DNA from: Duganella sacchari
GTDB lineage: Bacteria; Pseudomonadota; Gammaproteobacteria; Burkholderiales; Burkholderiaceae_D
Direction of reading: 5' to 3'
DNA length: 64,000 nucleotides
NCBI RefSeq assembly: GCF_900143065.1
Contig: NZ_FRCX01000001.1
Span: 558,001 to 622,000 of the forward strand
Each line of letters opens with the position of its first letter. Positions within the stretch are counted from its first letter, which is position 1. A program made the translations under genes and the position numbers. The notes beneath the pieces are model-generated. The model worked only from the letters and a program-made list of their open reading frames with translations. It ran no database searches and was not told where the DNA came from. Below are positions 1-7,878 of the stretch, in pieces.

Positions 1-990
1 CAGGCGTGGGAACTTCTGGAACAGGCGGCCAACTGGCTGCATGCGGGTCGCCAGCGTGGCGCGTTGCAGTTCGGTCGAGTAGCGCGAGGCGCGTTCCAGC
101 GTTTCCGCCAGCGTCGACATCAGCGTCTGCGCCTGGCCTTCAAACTTGAACTGCATCAGGCGTTCCAGCAGCACGGCAGCCTGGTTGGCGGCCTGCACGG
201 ATTCGCCCGCCACTTCCAGCAGCGCATCGAGCTTGACGGCGTCGATACGGATCGATTCTTCCTTGGCGGGTGCGGATTGTGGACGTTCTTCCCTTTTCTC
301 GGCCACTTCGCGCTTGGCAGACGGCGCTACTTTGACTTCCGCAGCGACGGCGGCAATCTCGGCCGAGCTCGGCGCAACCGTTGCCGGTGCAGCGGCGGCG
401 ACCTGTGCCGGCGCAGCGGCAACCGGTGCTGGCGCGGAACGGGTATAGCTGCCCGCCGGCATCACGACTTCGTACATGCCTTCCCAGTCCAGGCCATCCG
501 GCGAGGAAACGGCGGCCGGCGTTGCCGCAGCAGCTGGCGCCGGCGCCGGTGCAGCAGCTGCCGGGGCCGGCGCTGGTGCGGCGGCCTTGGCTGGCGCGGT
601 GTCGGTCTTGCCGGCGATGGCGTCGTTGAGCAGGGTTTCCAGGTCTTTCGGCAGCGCGGGCAGGCTGTCCGGCTCGGCGCCGTTGTTCAGTTCAGCCAGC
701 TGGTCGGCGACAAAGCCCGATGCTTGCAGCGCGGCCTCGATCGACAGCGGCGTCACCGGTGCGGCTCCGGTGCGCAGCGCATCAAACAGGTTTTCGGTCA
801 GGTGACAAGCCGTCACCATCGCTGGCAGGCCCATGAAACCGGCGCCGCCCTTGATGGTGTGGAACGAACGGAACACTGCATTGAGTGTCTCTTTATTGTC
901 CGGGTCACGTTCGAGCCGCAGCAGATGCTCTTCTACATTGACCGCCAGATCCATCGCCTCGACGACGAAATCCCTCAGCATATCGTCCAT
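1..990 (-). CDS. cheA: Chemotaxis histidine kinase CheA, N-terminal part (runs off the left edge)
   Basis: CheA autophosphorylates on a histidine of its Hpt (P1) domain and passes the phosphate to CheY and CheB. Reading the minus strand from the ATG at 990 gives an Hpt domain with the motif FRSFHTIKGG, His44 being the phosphoacceptor. A long Ala/Pro-rich linker follows (about residues 140-250). The frame stays open to base 1, giving about 330 residues, so the kinase and CheW-like domains lie outside the window. The ATG overlaps the cheZ stop by one base (TAATG), so the two genes are probably co-translated. The kinase identity is inferred from the P1 domain and the cheZ neighbour. Confidence 0.93.
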   Translation of the reverse strand, partial: MDDMLRDFVVEAMDLAVNVEEHLLRLERDPDNKETLNAVFRSFHTIKGGAGFMGLPAMVTACHLTENLFDALRTGAAPVTPLSIEAALQASGFVADQLAELNNGAEPDSLPALPKDLETLLNDAIAGKTDTAPAKAAAPAPAPAAAAPAPAPAAAATPAAVSSPDGLDWEGMYEVVMPAGSYTRSAPAPVAAAPAQVAAAAPATVAPSSAEIAAVAAEVKVAPSAKREVAEKREERPQSAPAKEESIRIDAVKLDALLEVAGESVQAANQAAVLLERLMQFKFEGQAQTLMSTLAETLERASRYSTELQRATLATRMQPVGRLFQKFPRL

Positions 991-1826
991 TAGAACCCCA
1001 GATCGGCAAGAAGGTCGTCAACACTATCCTGGCTCAGCGCAACGGTCGGCGCCGAGGGGCCCTGCATCAGAGATACTTCTTTTTGCGCAATTTTTTCCTT
1101 GACGCTAGGCGGCGCATTGTCTTTCAGCAGCTGCGCCAGTTCGGATTCCACCGTTTTGGTGATGTGCACCACTTTCTTGATCAGCTGGCCCGTGATGTCC
1201 TGGAAGTCCTGCGCCATCATGATGTCCAGCAGGCGGGCTTTTTCCGCTTCCGTGGCCGCCGAGACGGCCACCGCGAACTTTTGCGAATCGCCGGCCAGCT
1301 GCTTGAACTGTTCCAGGCTCAGCTTGCCGGCGAACAGGTCGGCCCAGCGGTTTTCCATGTCTTTGGATTGTTTCGACAGCACGTCCTGTTCCGGCATGCC
1401 TTCGTCCAGGGTGTTGAGCACCTTGTTGGCGGCCTGTTCGGTCAGCGAGGCCACGTATTCGAGGCGGTCCTGGGCGTCGCTGATCTGGGTGGCGGCTTCG
1501 GTCAGCGCCTTGTCGTAGCCCAGTTCACGCAACGAATCGTGCAGCAGGCGCACAATCCCGCCCAGACGTTCGAACATCTGGCCCTTGTCGACATTGCCAT
1601 CCTCTTCCTCGCCACCGGCTTCGGCGGCAGCGGCGGGCGCCGGCGCAGGCTCGGCGGCGGCCGCATCGGGCGGGCGGGCCGCAGCGACTTCTTCAAACAG
1701 ACTTTCCAGATCATCTTCCGCAGCGGCGGCCGGCGCGGGTGCTGGCGCTGGAGCGGGCGCAGCTGCTTTGCTCTGAGCGGACACTTCTTCAAATAATGCG
1801 TCGAAATCGTCAGCGGCGTTAGTCAT
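990..1826 (-). CDS. cheZ: Protein phosphatase CheZ
   Basis: CheZ dephosphorylates CheY-P and so ends the chemotaxis signal at the flagellar motor. The 278-residue product has the CheZ core motif AQDFQDITGQL, carrying the catalytic Asp/Gln pair. It ends in an acidic amphipathic tail (DSVDDLLADLGF) typical of the CheY-binding C-terminal helix. The first ~90 residues are unusually Ala/Pro-rich with two DDLESLFEEV-like acidic repeats, a spacer seen in several betaproteobacterial CheZ proteins. It sits directly upstream of cheA with a one-base overlap. Confidence 0.95.
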   Translation of the reverse strand: MTNAADDFDALFEEVSAQSKAAAPAPAPAPAPAAAAEDDLESLFEEVAAARPPDAAAAEPAPAPAAAAEAGGEEEDGNVDKGQMFERLGGIVRLLHDSLRELGYDKALTEAATQISDAQDRLEYVASLTEQAANKVLNTLDEGMPEQDVLSKQSKDMENRWADLFAGKLSLEQFKQLAGDSQKFAVAVSAATEAEKARLLDIMMAQDFQDITGQLIKKVVHITKTVESELAQLLKDNAPPSVKEKIAQKEVSLMQGPSAPTVALSQDSVDDLLADLGF

Positions 1827-2005
1827 AATCCCTGCTTCTCCATATTTGGTAAATTTGCTGCCCTAAACTAGCTGTATTTGGAGATACTAACATTGGATAG
1901 AACAAGGAAGTAAGCCGCGCGACACAAAAGTAGTGCTTTGGTGCAAAAAAATCCTGTAAAAAGGATAAAAGCCCACACCTGTGTCCCCAGCTAAAGCGCT
2001 TTTAT

Positions 2006-2019
2006 TTGATAAACATCAA
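2006..2019. promoter_or_regulatory. FNR/ANR-type box upstream of the universal stress gene
   Basis: TTGATAAACATCAA matches the FNR consensus TTGAT-N4-ATCAA at every specified base. It lies 74 bases before the start of the UspA-family gene. Possible -10 elements lie downstream near 2042-2047 or at 2054-2059 (TACAAT). A strong Shine-Dalgarno (AAGGAGG) precedes the ATG at 2094. The box suggests activation under low oxygen by an Fnr/FixK/Dnr-type protein, possibly the one encoded at 3431. Confidence 0.75.
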
Positions 2020-2093
2020 GTCTTTCCATAGTATCAATAATGTAAATCGGGACTACAATAAAGTAGTGCGTTGATTCAGCAAGGAGGTCCATC

Positions 2094-2561
2094 ATGTACC
2101 GCAAAATCCTGATCACCACCGACGGTTCGGCCGTCTCCAGCAAGACCGCCTGCGCCGGCGTGCAGTTTGCCGAACAGCTGGGCGCGGAAGTGCTGGTACT
2201 GTTTGTGGCGCCCGAGTACCAATACCCGATTTACGTGGAAATCATTCCGCCCAGCTACCCCAGCGAAGACGAATACCGCGCCGCCATGCAGCGCGCGGGC
2301 CGCGAGCACACGCAGGATGTGGTCGATTCCTGCGCCAAACGGGGCGTGCGCTGCGAAGCCATGGCCGCGTTCCACGAAAGCGCCGCGGCGAAAATCGTCG
2401 ATGTCGCGCAACAGCACGGCTGCGACCTGATTTTCATGGGCTCGCATGGCCGCAGCGGCTGGGGCCAGCTCTTGCTGGGCAGCGTGACCAACAAGGTGTT
2501 GCAGCATTCCAGGATACCGGTGCTGGTACACCGGCTGATTAAGGAGCCCGGTAGCAAATAG
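2094..2561 (+). CDS. Universal stress protein, UspA family
   Basis: This is a single-domain UspA-fold protein of 155 residues, the usual length. It begins with the typical strand MYRKILITTDGS. Its C-terminal half carries the nucleotide-binding pattern G-x2-G-x9-G-S/T in GSHGRSGWGQLLLGS, so it probably belongs to the ATP-binding subgroup. Such proteins help survival under starvation, hypoxia or oxidative stress. The FNR-type box about 75 bases upstream suggests oxygen-dependent expression. The start is supported by AAGGAGG eight bases upstream. The next gene is a separate response regulator, 79 bases downstream. Confidence 0.92.
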   Translation: MYRKILITTDGSAVSSKTACAGVQFAEQLGAEVLVLFVAPEYQYPIYVEIIPPSYPSEDEYRAAMQRAGREHTQDVVDSCAKRGVRCEAMAAFHESAAAKIVDVAQQHGCDLIFMGSHGRSGWGQLLLGSVTNKVLQHSRIPVLVHRLIKEPGSK

Positions 2562-2640
2562 CCGGTGCGGGGCCGCCTTTTATAGTAAGCTTGCAAGCTT
2601 GTTTTAATCATAATAACTATTCACTTTAAACGGCCCCTAC

Positions 2641-3285
2641 ATGATTCGGATAGTCATTGCAGACGACCACACCATCATGCGCGAGGGTCTCAAGCGCATC
2701 CTCGACGGCGCGCCGGATATCGACATCGTCGGTGAGGCCATCGATGGCTTTGAGGTACTGGGCCACGTGCGTCAGGGCGGCTTCGACCTGCTGCTGCTGG
2801 ACTTGTCCATGCCCGGCCGCAGCGGCGTCGACCTGATCCGCCAGATCAAGGCCGAGGCGCCCAAGCTGGCCATCCTGATCCTCACCATGCACGAAGAGGA
2901 ACAATATGCGGTGCGCGCAATCCGCGCCGGCGCCCAGGGCTATCTGACCAAGGAAAGCGCCGGCACCCAGCTGGTGGGCGCGATCCGCAAGGTGGCTTCC
3001 GGCCGGCCCTACATCAGCACTGAGGTGGCCGAGCAACTGGCGCTCAACATCATGATGCCGCACGAATCGCTGTTGCATAAACAGCTCTCGGACCGCGAAT
3101 TCGAAGTATTTTCGCTGCTGGTGGCCGGCCGCTCGATCACCGAAATCGCCAACAGCCTGCACCTGAGCGTTAAAACCGTCAGCACCCACAAGACCCGCAT
3201 CATGCAGAAGATGGGCATGGCCTCGCTGTCGGAGATGGTGCAGTACGCCGTCGCCCATCGCCTGCTGTCGCCGTTCAAGACCTGA
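2641..3285 (+). CDS. NarL/FixJ-family response regulator
   Basis: This two-domain DNA-binding response regulator has 214 residues. The receiver occupies about residues 1-120, with the acidic pocket at Asp8/Asp9, phosphoacceptor Asp54 (LLLLDLSMPG) and Lys near 104. A LuxR-type helix-turn-helix lies at about 148-210 (LSDREFEVFSLLVAGRS, then SVKTVSTHK). No cognate histidine kinase is in the window, so the signal is unknown. Downstream comes an Fnr-like regulator gene on the same strand. The gap between them contains a GTAGGA/TCCTAC palindrome that could be an operator for this class of regulator. Confidence 0.93.
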   Translation: MIRIVIADDHTIMREGLKRILDGAPDIDIVGEAIDGFEVLGHVRQGGFDLLLLDLSMPGRSGVDLIRQIKAEAPKLAILILTMHEEEQYAVRAIRAGAQGYLTKESAGTQLVGAIRKVASGRPYISTEVAEQLALNIMMPHESLLHKQLSDREFEVFSLLVAGRSITEIANSLHLSVKTVSTHKTRIMQKMGMASLSEMVQYAVAHRLLSPFKT

Positions 3286-3299
3286 TTTCACGCTGCCGA

Positions 3300-3336
3300 G
3301 TAGGAATGCTCCTACAAAGCAGGGCCGAGCTCCTAC
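3300..3336. promoter_or_regulatory. GTAGGA-N4-TCCTAC palindrome plus a further TCCTAC half-site
   Basis: A six-base inverted repeat with a four-base centre lies at 3300-3315, and a third TCCTAC at 3331-3336. Both are within the 145-base gap in front of the Fnr-like gene. NarL-type dimers bind inverted repeats of this size, so an operator is plausible. A dispersed repeat or an RNA hairpin with an exposed GGA (CsrA-like site) is also possible. Function is not established from sequence alone. Confidence 0.4.
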
Positions 3337-3430
3337 GGTCAGATTCAGCCATTGCTGATATCTAAGCTACGCCTGTGTTGGCATACTGAAACCATACCGC
3401 ACAGCACCCTAGCCCACAGGAGAACCTACC

Positions 3431-4282
3431 ATGCTGTCTACGCAAACGTCTGATATACGCCCAGCCGCGACGACGCTGCAATCGTCGTCGATGGAAGCTG
3501 GCCGCCAGCGTCAGGGACGGCTCTGGTCCAATCTCAAGGAAGTGTGCGACATCCTGCACATTCCCTCAGCCAACTCCATGGCCACCGAAGAACTGCTGTT
3601 CCAGCACGTGCAGTTCAAAACCGGGCAACGCATCCACACCATCGGCCAGACCTTCGACACGCTCTACATCGTCAACTCCGGCTTCCTCAAAACCGTCCTC
3701 ATCGATGAATACGGCAACGAACAGGTGCTGAGCTTTCCCATGAAAGGCGACCTGCTGGGCGTGGACGGCATCCACGCCCGCCAGTACTCGTCCGAAGCGG
3801 TGGCGCTGTCCGATTGCGACCTGATCCTGCTGCCGTTCAAAAAGCTGACCGCGCTGGGGCGCGTGCACCTGGAGCTGGAAAACATGATGTACGGTGTCAT
3901 GAGCCGCGAACTGGTGCGCGAGCAAGCCATGATCGGCATGCTGGGCGCGTTGAGCGCCGAAGCGCGCGTGGCCCGCTTCCTGGTCGCGCTGGCCGACCGC
4001 TTCGCCCAGATGGGCTACTCGAGCAAGCTGTTCAACCTGCGCATGACACGCCATGAAATCGGCAGCTACCTGGGCCTGACGCTGGAAACCGTGAGCCGCA
4101 CGCTATCGGCCTTCAATGAAATCGGCCTGATTAGCGTCGACCAGCGCACCATCGGCATCAAAGACCCGGAAGCCCTCAAGACTTTGCGCCGCCTGCCCCC
4201 CTCGCGCTCCCGCGGCAAGCCCGCCGCGCGCGGCAAGAACGGCGAAACCGTACCGTCCGGCCAGTTGCTGGCGGCTTTGTAG
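3431..4282 (+). CDS. Crp/Fnr-family transcriptional regulator without Fe-S cysteines
   Basis: The 283-residue product has an N-terminal cyclic-nucleotide-binding-type beta-roll (about 45-165), a dimerization helix and a C-terminal winged helix. Its recognition helix reads GLTLETVSRTLS. The E-x-x-S-R pattern is the one Fnr uses to contact TTGAT half-sites. The N-terminal cysteine cluster that holds the 4Fe-4S centre in Fnr is absent; I see only isolated cysteines in VCDIL and SDCDL. It is therefore more like FixK/Dnr-type members, whose signal differs. The last ~30 residues are a basic, low-complexity tail. A perfect terminator follows. Confidence 0.9.
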   Translation: MLSTQTSDIRPAATTLQSSSMEAGRQRQGRLWSNLKEVCDILHIPSANSMATEELLFQHVQFKTGQRIHTIGQTFDTLYIVNSGFLKTVLIDEYGNEQVLSFPMKGDLLGVDGIHARQYSSEAVALSDCDLILLPFKKLTALGRVHLELENMMYGVMSRELVREQAMIGMLGALSAEARVARFLVALADRFAQMGYSSKLFNLRMTRHEIGSYLGLTLETVSRTLSAFNEIGLISVDQRTIGIKDPEALKTLRRLPPSRSRGKPAARGKNGETVPSGQLLAAL

Positions 4283-4327
4283 CACCCTGCAGTACTTCGC
4301 AACAAACCTCCCGTTTTACCCAGCCTT

Positions 4328-4357
4328 GGGCCCGGTCGCTGACCGGGCCCTTTTTTT
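4328..4357 (+). terminator. Rho-independent terminator after the Fnr-like gene
   Basis: A perfect ten-base stem (GGGCCCGGTC, three-base loop GCT, GACCGGGCCC) is followed directly by seven T residues. It lies 46 bases after the stop codon. Confidence 0.95.
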
Positions 4358-4390
4358 AACGATTTTATAACTCAAAGCACAGAAAAAGGC

Positions 4391-4419
4391 TTGCATTCCG
4401 TCCCGGCTTCCACAATAAT
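4391..4419 (+). promoter_or_regulatory. Sigma-70 type promoter of hemP
   Basis: TTGCAT at 4391-4396 and AATAAT at 4414-4419 are separated by 17 bases, a good sigma-70 arrangement. The likely transcription start falls inside the Fur-like site just downstream, so Fur binding would block initiation. Confidence 0.6.
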
Positions 4420-4423
4420 GAAT

Positions 4424-4442
4424 GCAAATACGAATCATTCTT
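4424..4442. promoter_or_regulatory. Fur box in front of hemP
   Basis: The 19-mer GCAAATACGAATCATTCTT agrees with the Fur consensus at 12 of 19 positions, including the AATCATT core. It lies between the predicted -10 and the hemP start. Iron-repressed expression is the usual state of hemP genes. Confidence 0.65.
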
Positions 4443-4461
4443 ATTTATGGAGAACCAGACG

Positions 4462-4662
4462 ATGATTACCACTACCCCTGCAATGCCACCCGCCATCGCT
4501 GCCCACCCAGTGGCCACCGCCGCTGCCCAGGCAATCAAGCCGGTCAAGCGCGTCAGCAGCGCCAGCCTCATGGATGGCGGCCGCGAAATGGAAATCGAAC
4601 ATGGCGGCCGCGTCTACCGCCTGCGCATCACCCAGCTGAACAAGCTGATCCTGACCGCATAA
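4462..4662 (+). CDS. hemP: Hemin uptake protein HemP
   Basis: This small protein of 66 residues from the preferred start has the HemP signature near the C-terminus: repeated basic and acidic residues (GREMEIEHGGRVYRLR) and the ending LNKLILTA. HemP proteins are Fur-repressed and linked to haem or siderophore uptake; in Burkholderia a homologue acts as an activator of haem receptor expression. I chose the ATG at 4462 because GGAGAA lies seven bases upstream. The earlier in-frame ATG at 4447 overlaps that sequence and has no Shine-Dalgarno of its own. A Fur-type promoter precedes it. Confidence 0.9.
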   Translation: MITTTPAMPPAIAAHPVATAAAQAIKPVKRVSSASLMDGGREMEIEHGGRVYRLRITQLNKLILTA

Positions 4663-4768
4663 CCGCCCCGATTAACTGTGCGTTAAAGGGCGCCGCCGCG
4701 CCCACTCTCCCCCTTGAGTAGCCAGCCCTCCTGCCAGCCACACTCTGTTTCCCGACCAGGAGCGTCTG

Positions 4769-5101
4769 ATGGCCATCGAACATAGCAACCCGATTTTCCT
4801 CGCCCCATCGCATGGCGGCAACAATCCCGAACTCATGCTGTCCGCCGTGCTGCATCTGATGTCGCACTACACGGCCGGCAGCGAAGCGGCTGGCGGCTGC
4901 GTCAAGCTGGCCTCGGTGATCGAGCGCCATCTGAAAGCGCTGGCCAGCCTGCCAGACCTGGCGCCGGTGCTGAGCGCGACTTGCCAGCAACTCTCCGAAC
5001 AGTGGGCAAGCGAGGTCGAGCGCAACATGCACGAACAGGAAAAAACCAACTTCCTGAGTCGCATCATGGCCCGCGCACGCACGGCGCCATCGGTGGCCTG
5101 A
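4769..5101 (+). CDS. Conserved hypothetical protein in the hemP operon
   Basis: The 110-residue product has no motif I recognise. It is predicted to be helical, with a GNNPELMLSAVLHLMSHYT stretch at about 17-35, a central helix with two cysteines, and an acidic/basic C-terminal helix. It lies 106 bases after hemP and 14 bases before the DUF2325 gene, so it probably shares the Fur-controlled transcript. A role in iron or haem homeostasis is inferred only from position. Confidence 0.7.
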   Translation: MAIEHSNPIFLAPSHGGNNPELMLSAVLHLMSHYTAGSEAAGGCVKLASVIERHLKALASLPDLAPVLSATCQQLSEQWASEVERNMHEQEKTNFLSRIMARARTAPSVA

Positions 5102-5115
5102 GAGGACCTGGCCTT

Positions 5116-6417
5116 ATGTGCGAGAAACACGATCCACTGGCGGCCATCATAGCCGCCGCCATGCCACAGGTGGCGGGACCGGTCGGCGCCGCGCGCCCCA
5201 CCGAACAGGTCAGCAAGCAGCAAGTCATCAAACCCGCCATCAACAACATCATGAGCGTGCTGGCCAAAGAGCCGGAAGCGCAGGCCTCGCGCCGCCGCCG
5301 GCTGTGGGAACTGGGCCACGCCTGCCACTGCCCGCTGGTGGGCGTCGGCTTCCCGCTGGGCGTGCTGCGCAAGCTGGTCAACAAAGTCACCAATGGCAAA
5401 GTGGTGGCCGATGACTACGAAGTCCACGTTGGCGCCGTGACCGAATGCTCAACGCGCAACCGTTTGTCCGAAGCGCTGCAAAAAGAACTGGAGCGCCGCT
5501 ACGCGCCCGTGCTGCTGCGCTTCCGCAACGCCAAGACAACCGACCAGGTCGCTGAGCTGTGGCGTAGCGCCGTCGCCAATGGCGATGTGGCGGGCGCCTT
5601 CTGGGCCGGCCTCACGCATCCGCGCTGCACAGCCGAACTGGAAGAGCAGATGTGCCGCGACCTGCACATGGTGCAGCACCAGGCCGGCGCTTGCGTGCGT
5701 GCCGACATCACCAAATTCAACGCCTCGCTCGAAGAAAACAAGCGCCTCACGCACGACCTCAACAAAGCACAGCAACGCAACACCGCGCTGATGGCCGAAA
5801 AAGCCGCCGAGGCCGAAAAACACGCCGCCCAGCTCATGCAGATGCGCGCGCAAGTGGTCGGCAAAGACAGCATGGTCGACTCGCTCAAGGTCGAACTGGA
5901 GCAGCTAAGAGAATCGATCCCCGGTCTGGAATCGCGCGCCAAGCTGGCCGAGCGTCTGGGCCAGATGGAAGAACGCGAACGCGCGATGCGCAACCAGATT
6001 GCCGAACTGAAGCTGGAACTGGCGCGTGCCGCCGAACAGCCGGCAGCGCCGGCGCCGTTACAGGAAGCAGCGCGCCAGGTCGTCGAGCACGTCATGAAAA
6101 TGCCCTTGCGCCTGAGCGACCGCGCCGTACTGTGCGTGGGCGGGCGCAACGGCAACGTCGCCAGCTATCGCGAACTCATCGAGCGCGAAGGCGCGCAATT
6201 TGCGCACCACGACGGCGGCCTCGAAGACAACGCCAACCGCCTGGAAGCGAGCCTGGCCGCAGCCGACCTCGTCATCTGCCAGACCGGCTGCATCAGCCAT
6301 AGCGCGTATTGGCGCGTCAAAGACTACTGCAAGCGCAACGGCAAGCGCTGCGTCTTCATCGACAACCCCTCCATCTCCAGCCTGGCGCGCGGCCTGGAAC
6401 AAGCCGGCGCCGAATAA
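5116..6417 (+). CDS. DUF2325 domain protein with central coiled coil
   Basis: From the ATG at 5116 the product has 433 residues. The N-terminal part contains a Cys/His patch (GHACHCPLVG, about 67-76). A long charged coiled coil spans about 200-310. The C-terminal ~100 residues form a DUF2325 domain (AVLCVGGRNGN at 337-347, then a conserved ICQTGCISH and a VFIDNPS end). DUF2325 proteins often lie beside iron and haem genes in proteobacteria; their biochemical role is not established. The start is chosen over an upstream in-frame ATG because GAGGA lies nine bases before it and it clears the preceding gene. A 90-base hairpin follows the stop. Confidence 0.85.
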   Translation: MCEKHDPLAAIIAAAMPQVAGPVGAARPTEQVSKQQVIKPAINNIMSVLAKEPEAQASRRRRLWELGHACHCPLVGVGFPLGVLRKLVNKVTNGKVVADDYEVHVGAVTECSTRNRLSEALQKELERRYAPVLLRFRNAKTTDQVAELWRSAVANGDVAGAFWAGLTHPRCTAELEEQMCRDLHMVQHQAGACVRADITKFNASLEENKRLTHDLNKAQQRNTALMAEKAAEAEKHAAQLMQMRAQVVGKDSMVDSLKVELEQLRESIPGLESRAKLAERLGQMEERERAMRNQIAELKLELARAAEQPAAPAPLQEAARQVVEHVMKMPLRLSDRAVLCVGGRNGNVASYRELIEREGAQFAHHDGGLEDNANRLEASLAAADLVICQTGCISHSAYWRVKDYCKRNGKRCVFIDNPSISSLARGLEQAGAE

Positions 6418-6418
6418 C

Positions 6419-6508
6419 TCCGGGGTCAGGTCCGTCATTTCTACACGACCTCTGCCGTAGCGCACGCTACGGCAGAGGTCGTGTAGAAATGACGGACCTG
6501 ACCCCGGA
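6419..6508. repeat. Perfect 44-bp inverted repeat (long hairpin, GGGGTCAG family, copy 1)
   Basis: Two arms of 44 bases (6419-6462 and 6465-6508) are perfectly complementary around a two-base centre. The ends read TCCGGGGTCAGG and its complement. It occupies the whole gap between two convergent genes and would act as a strong hairpin on either strand. A related element with the same ends but a different stem lies at 22399-22484. Confidence 0.95.
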
Positions 6509-6513
6509 TTGTT

Positions 6514-7878
6514 TTAGTAGACGTCGCGGCGGTAGCGGCCGGTCGCGGTGAGCTGGTCCAGCGCTTCACGGCCTAGCGCGGCTTCGAGTGCGGCGTCGAC
6601 GCCGCCGGCCATGCCGTCCAGGCTGCCGCAGATGTAGATGGCGGCGCCTTGCTCTATCCAGGCGCGCACGTCGGCGGCCTGGGCCGCCAGGCGGTCCTGG
6701 ACGTACAGGCGCTCTGCCTGGTCGCGCGAGAACACCATGTCCAGTTTTTCCAGCATGCCGTCATGCTGCCAGCCGTCCAGCTCGGCGCGGTAGTGGTAGT
6801 CGTGGGCGGCGTTGCGTTCGCCGAACAGCAGCCAGTTGCGGCCCTGCCCCGCCATTGCGCGCGCTTTCAGATGGCCACGCAGGCCGGCGATGCCACTGCC
6901 GTTGCCAATCAGGATCAGCGGCCGTTCGGCATTCGCTTCCAGGCGGAAGCGCTTGTGCTGGCGTAGCCGCAGCTGTACGGCCGCGCCCAGCGGCGCTTGC
7001 TGCGTCAGCCAGCCGGAGGCGATGCCGTGGCTGCCATCTTCATGCGTGTGCAGACGTACCAGCAACTGCACGCTGCCGTCGGCCGGAATCGAGGCGATCG
7101 AGTAGTCGCGCGCGTTGGCGGGATCGGCCGGTGCGGCAATCTGCACCAGGTCGCCCGACTGCCACGCCGGCAAGGCGCCTTGCTCGGGCGTGAGTGCGAG
7201 GTGGTAGATGGGCGCGCCTGCGCTGCCCGCATTCAGTTGCACGCGCTCGATCAGGCGCCAGGCGTCAAACGCTGGCGCGCTCCAGTCCGGCGCGTCGCTG
7301 GTGCCGGCCAGGTGGCTCAGGTGCTGGCGCCATTGTGCGATCGCTTCGGCGGAACTGCGGTTGACTTCGACGCGCGGGAACAGGCTTTGCGCGCCCTGCG
7401 CCTGCAGCCACTGGTCCAGCGCACGGCCGAAGCCGCAGTAGTGCACATAGGCGCTGTCGCCCAGCGCCAGCACGGCGTAGTGCAGCTGCGGCAGCGGCAA
7501 GGTGGTGGTCATCAGGCGGCCCGCAAAGGCGGCCGCCGCATCGGGCGCATCGCCTTCGCCGTAGGTGCTGACCAGGAACAGGATGCGTTCGGCCTGCTGC
7601 AGGTCGGCGGCGCTCAGGTCGGACAGCTCGCTCAGTTGCGCGGGAATGCCGGCCAGCTTCAGTGTGGCCAGCGTTTGCTGCGCCAGCTCTTCGGCATTGC
7701 CGGTCTGGCTGGCGTACGCGATGATCCAGCCGGGCGCTGCCGCCGCTGCCGCTTTGGCGCGCGCAGCTGCTAGCCGCTTGCGGCGCGTGCGCAGGTAAGG
7801 CGCCAGGCACACCAGCGCGTAGCCCACGCCCATGCCTGCCACCAGCATCCATCGTGTGGGGTCGTTGGTCCAGATCAT
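6514..7878 (-). CDS. Membrane-anchored flavodoxin/NADPH reductase (sulfite reductase alpha/CPR-like)
   Basis: The product has 454 residues from the ATG at 7878. One membrane helix (about 9-29) is followed by a basic stretch, then a flavodoxin domain (IIAYASQTGNAEELAQQ, STYGEGDAPD). After it comes an FAD-binding reductase domain (RDYSIAS, IGNGSGIAGLR, YICGSLDGMAGG). It should move electrons from NADPH through FAD and FMN at the inner membrane. It is the last gene of a five-gene operon and overlaps apbE by four bases (ATGA). With PepSY and a flavinylated DUF2271 protein it likely feeds electrons outward for ferric reduction. That role is inferred. Confidence 0.88.
   Translation of the reverse strand: MIWTNDPTRWMLVAGMGVGYALVCLAPYLRTRRKRLAAARAKAAAAAAPGWIIAYASQTGNAEELAQQTLATLKLAGIPAQLSELSDLSAADLQQAERILFLVSTYGEGDAPDAAAAFAGRLMTTTLPLPQLHYAVLALGDSAYVHYCGFGRALDQWLQAQGAQSLFPRVEVNRSSAEAIAQWRQHLSHLAGTSDAPDWSAPAFDAWRLIERVQLNAGSAGAPIYHLALTPEQGALPAWQSGDLVQIAAPADPANARDYSIASIPADGSVQLLVRLHTHEDGSHGIASGWLTQQAPLGAAVQLRLRQHKRFRLEANAERPLILIGNGSGIAGLRGHLKARAMAGQGRNWLLFGERNAAHDYHYRAELDGWQHDGMLEKLDMVFSRDQAERLYVQDRLAAQAADVRAWIEQGAAIYICGSLDGMAGGVDAALEAALGREALDQLTATGRYRRDVY

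Noticed and set aside
2587..2600. AAGCTTGCAAGCTT palindrome after the universal stress gene
   Set aside because: It is a perfect palindrome but short and without a loop; it may be a weak terminator or chance, and I could not support a function.
4447..4662. HemP starting at the ATG at 4447
   Set aside because: That ATG overlaps the ribosome site of the ATG at 4462 and has no Shine-Dalgarno of its own.
6419..6508. Insertion-sequence terminal repeats
   Set aside because: The two arms are adjacent, with no transposase and no target duplication visible; a hairpin-type repeat is a better description.
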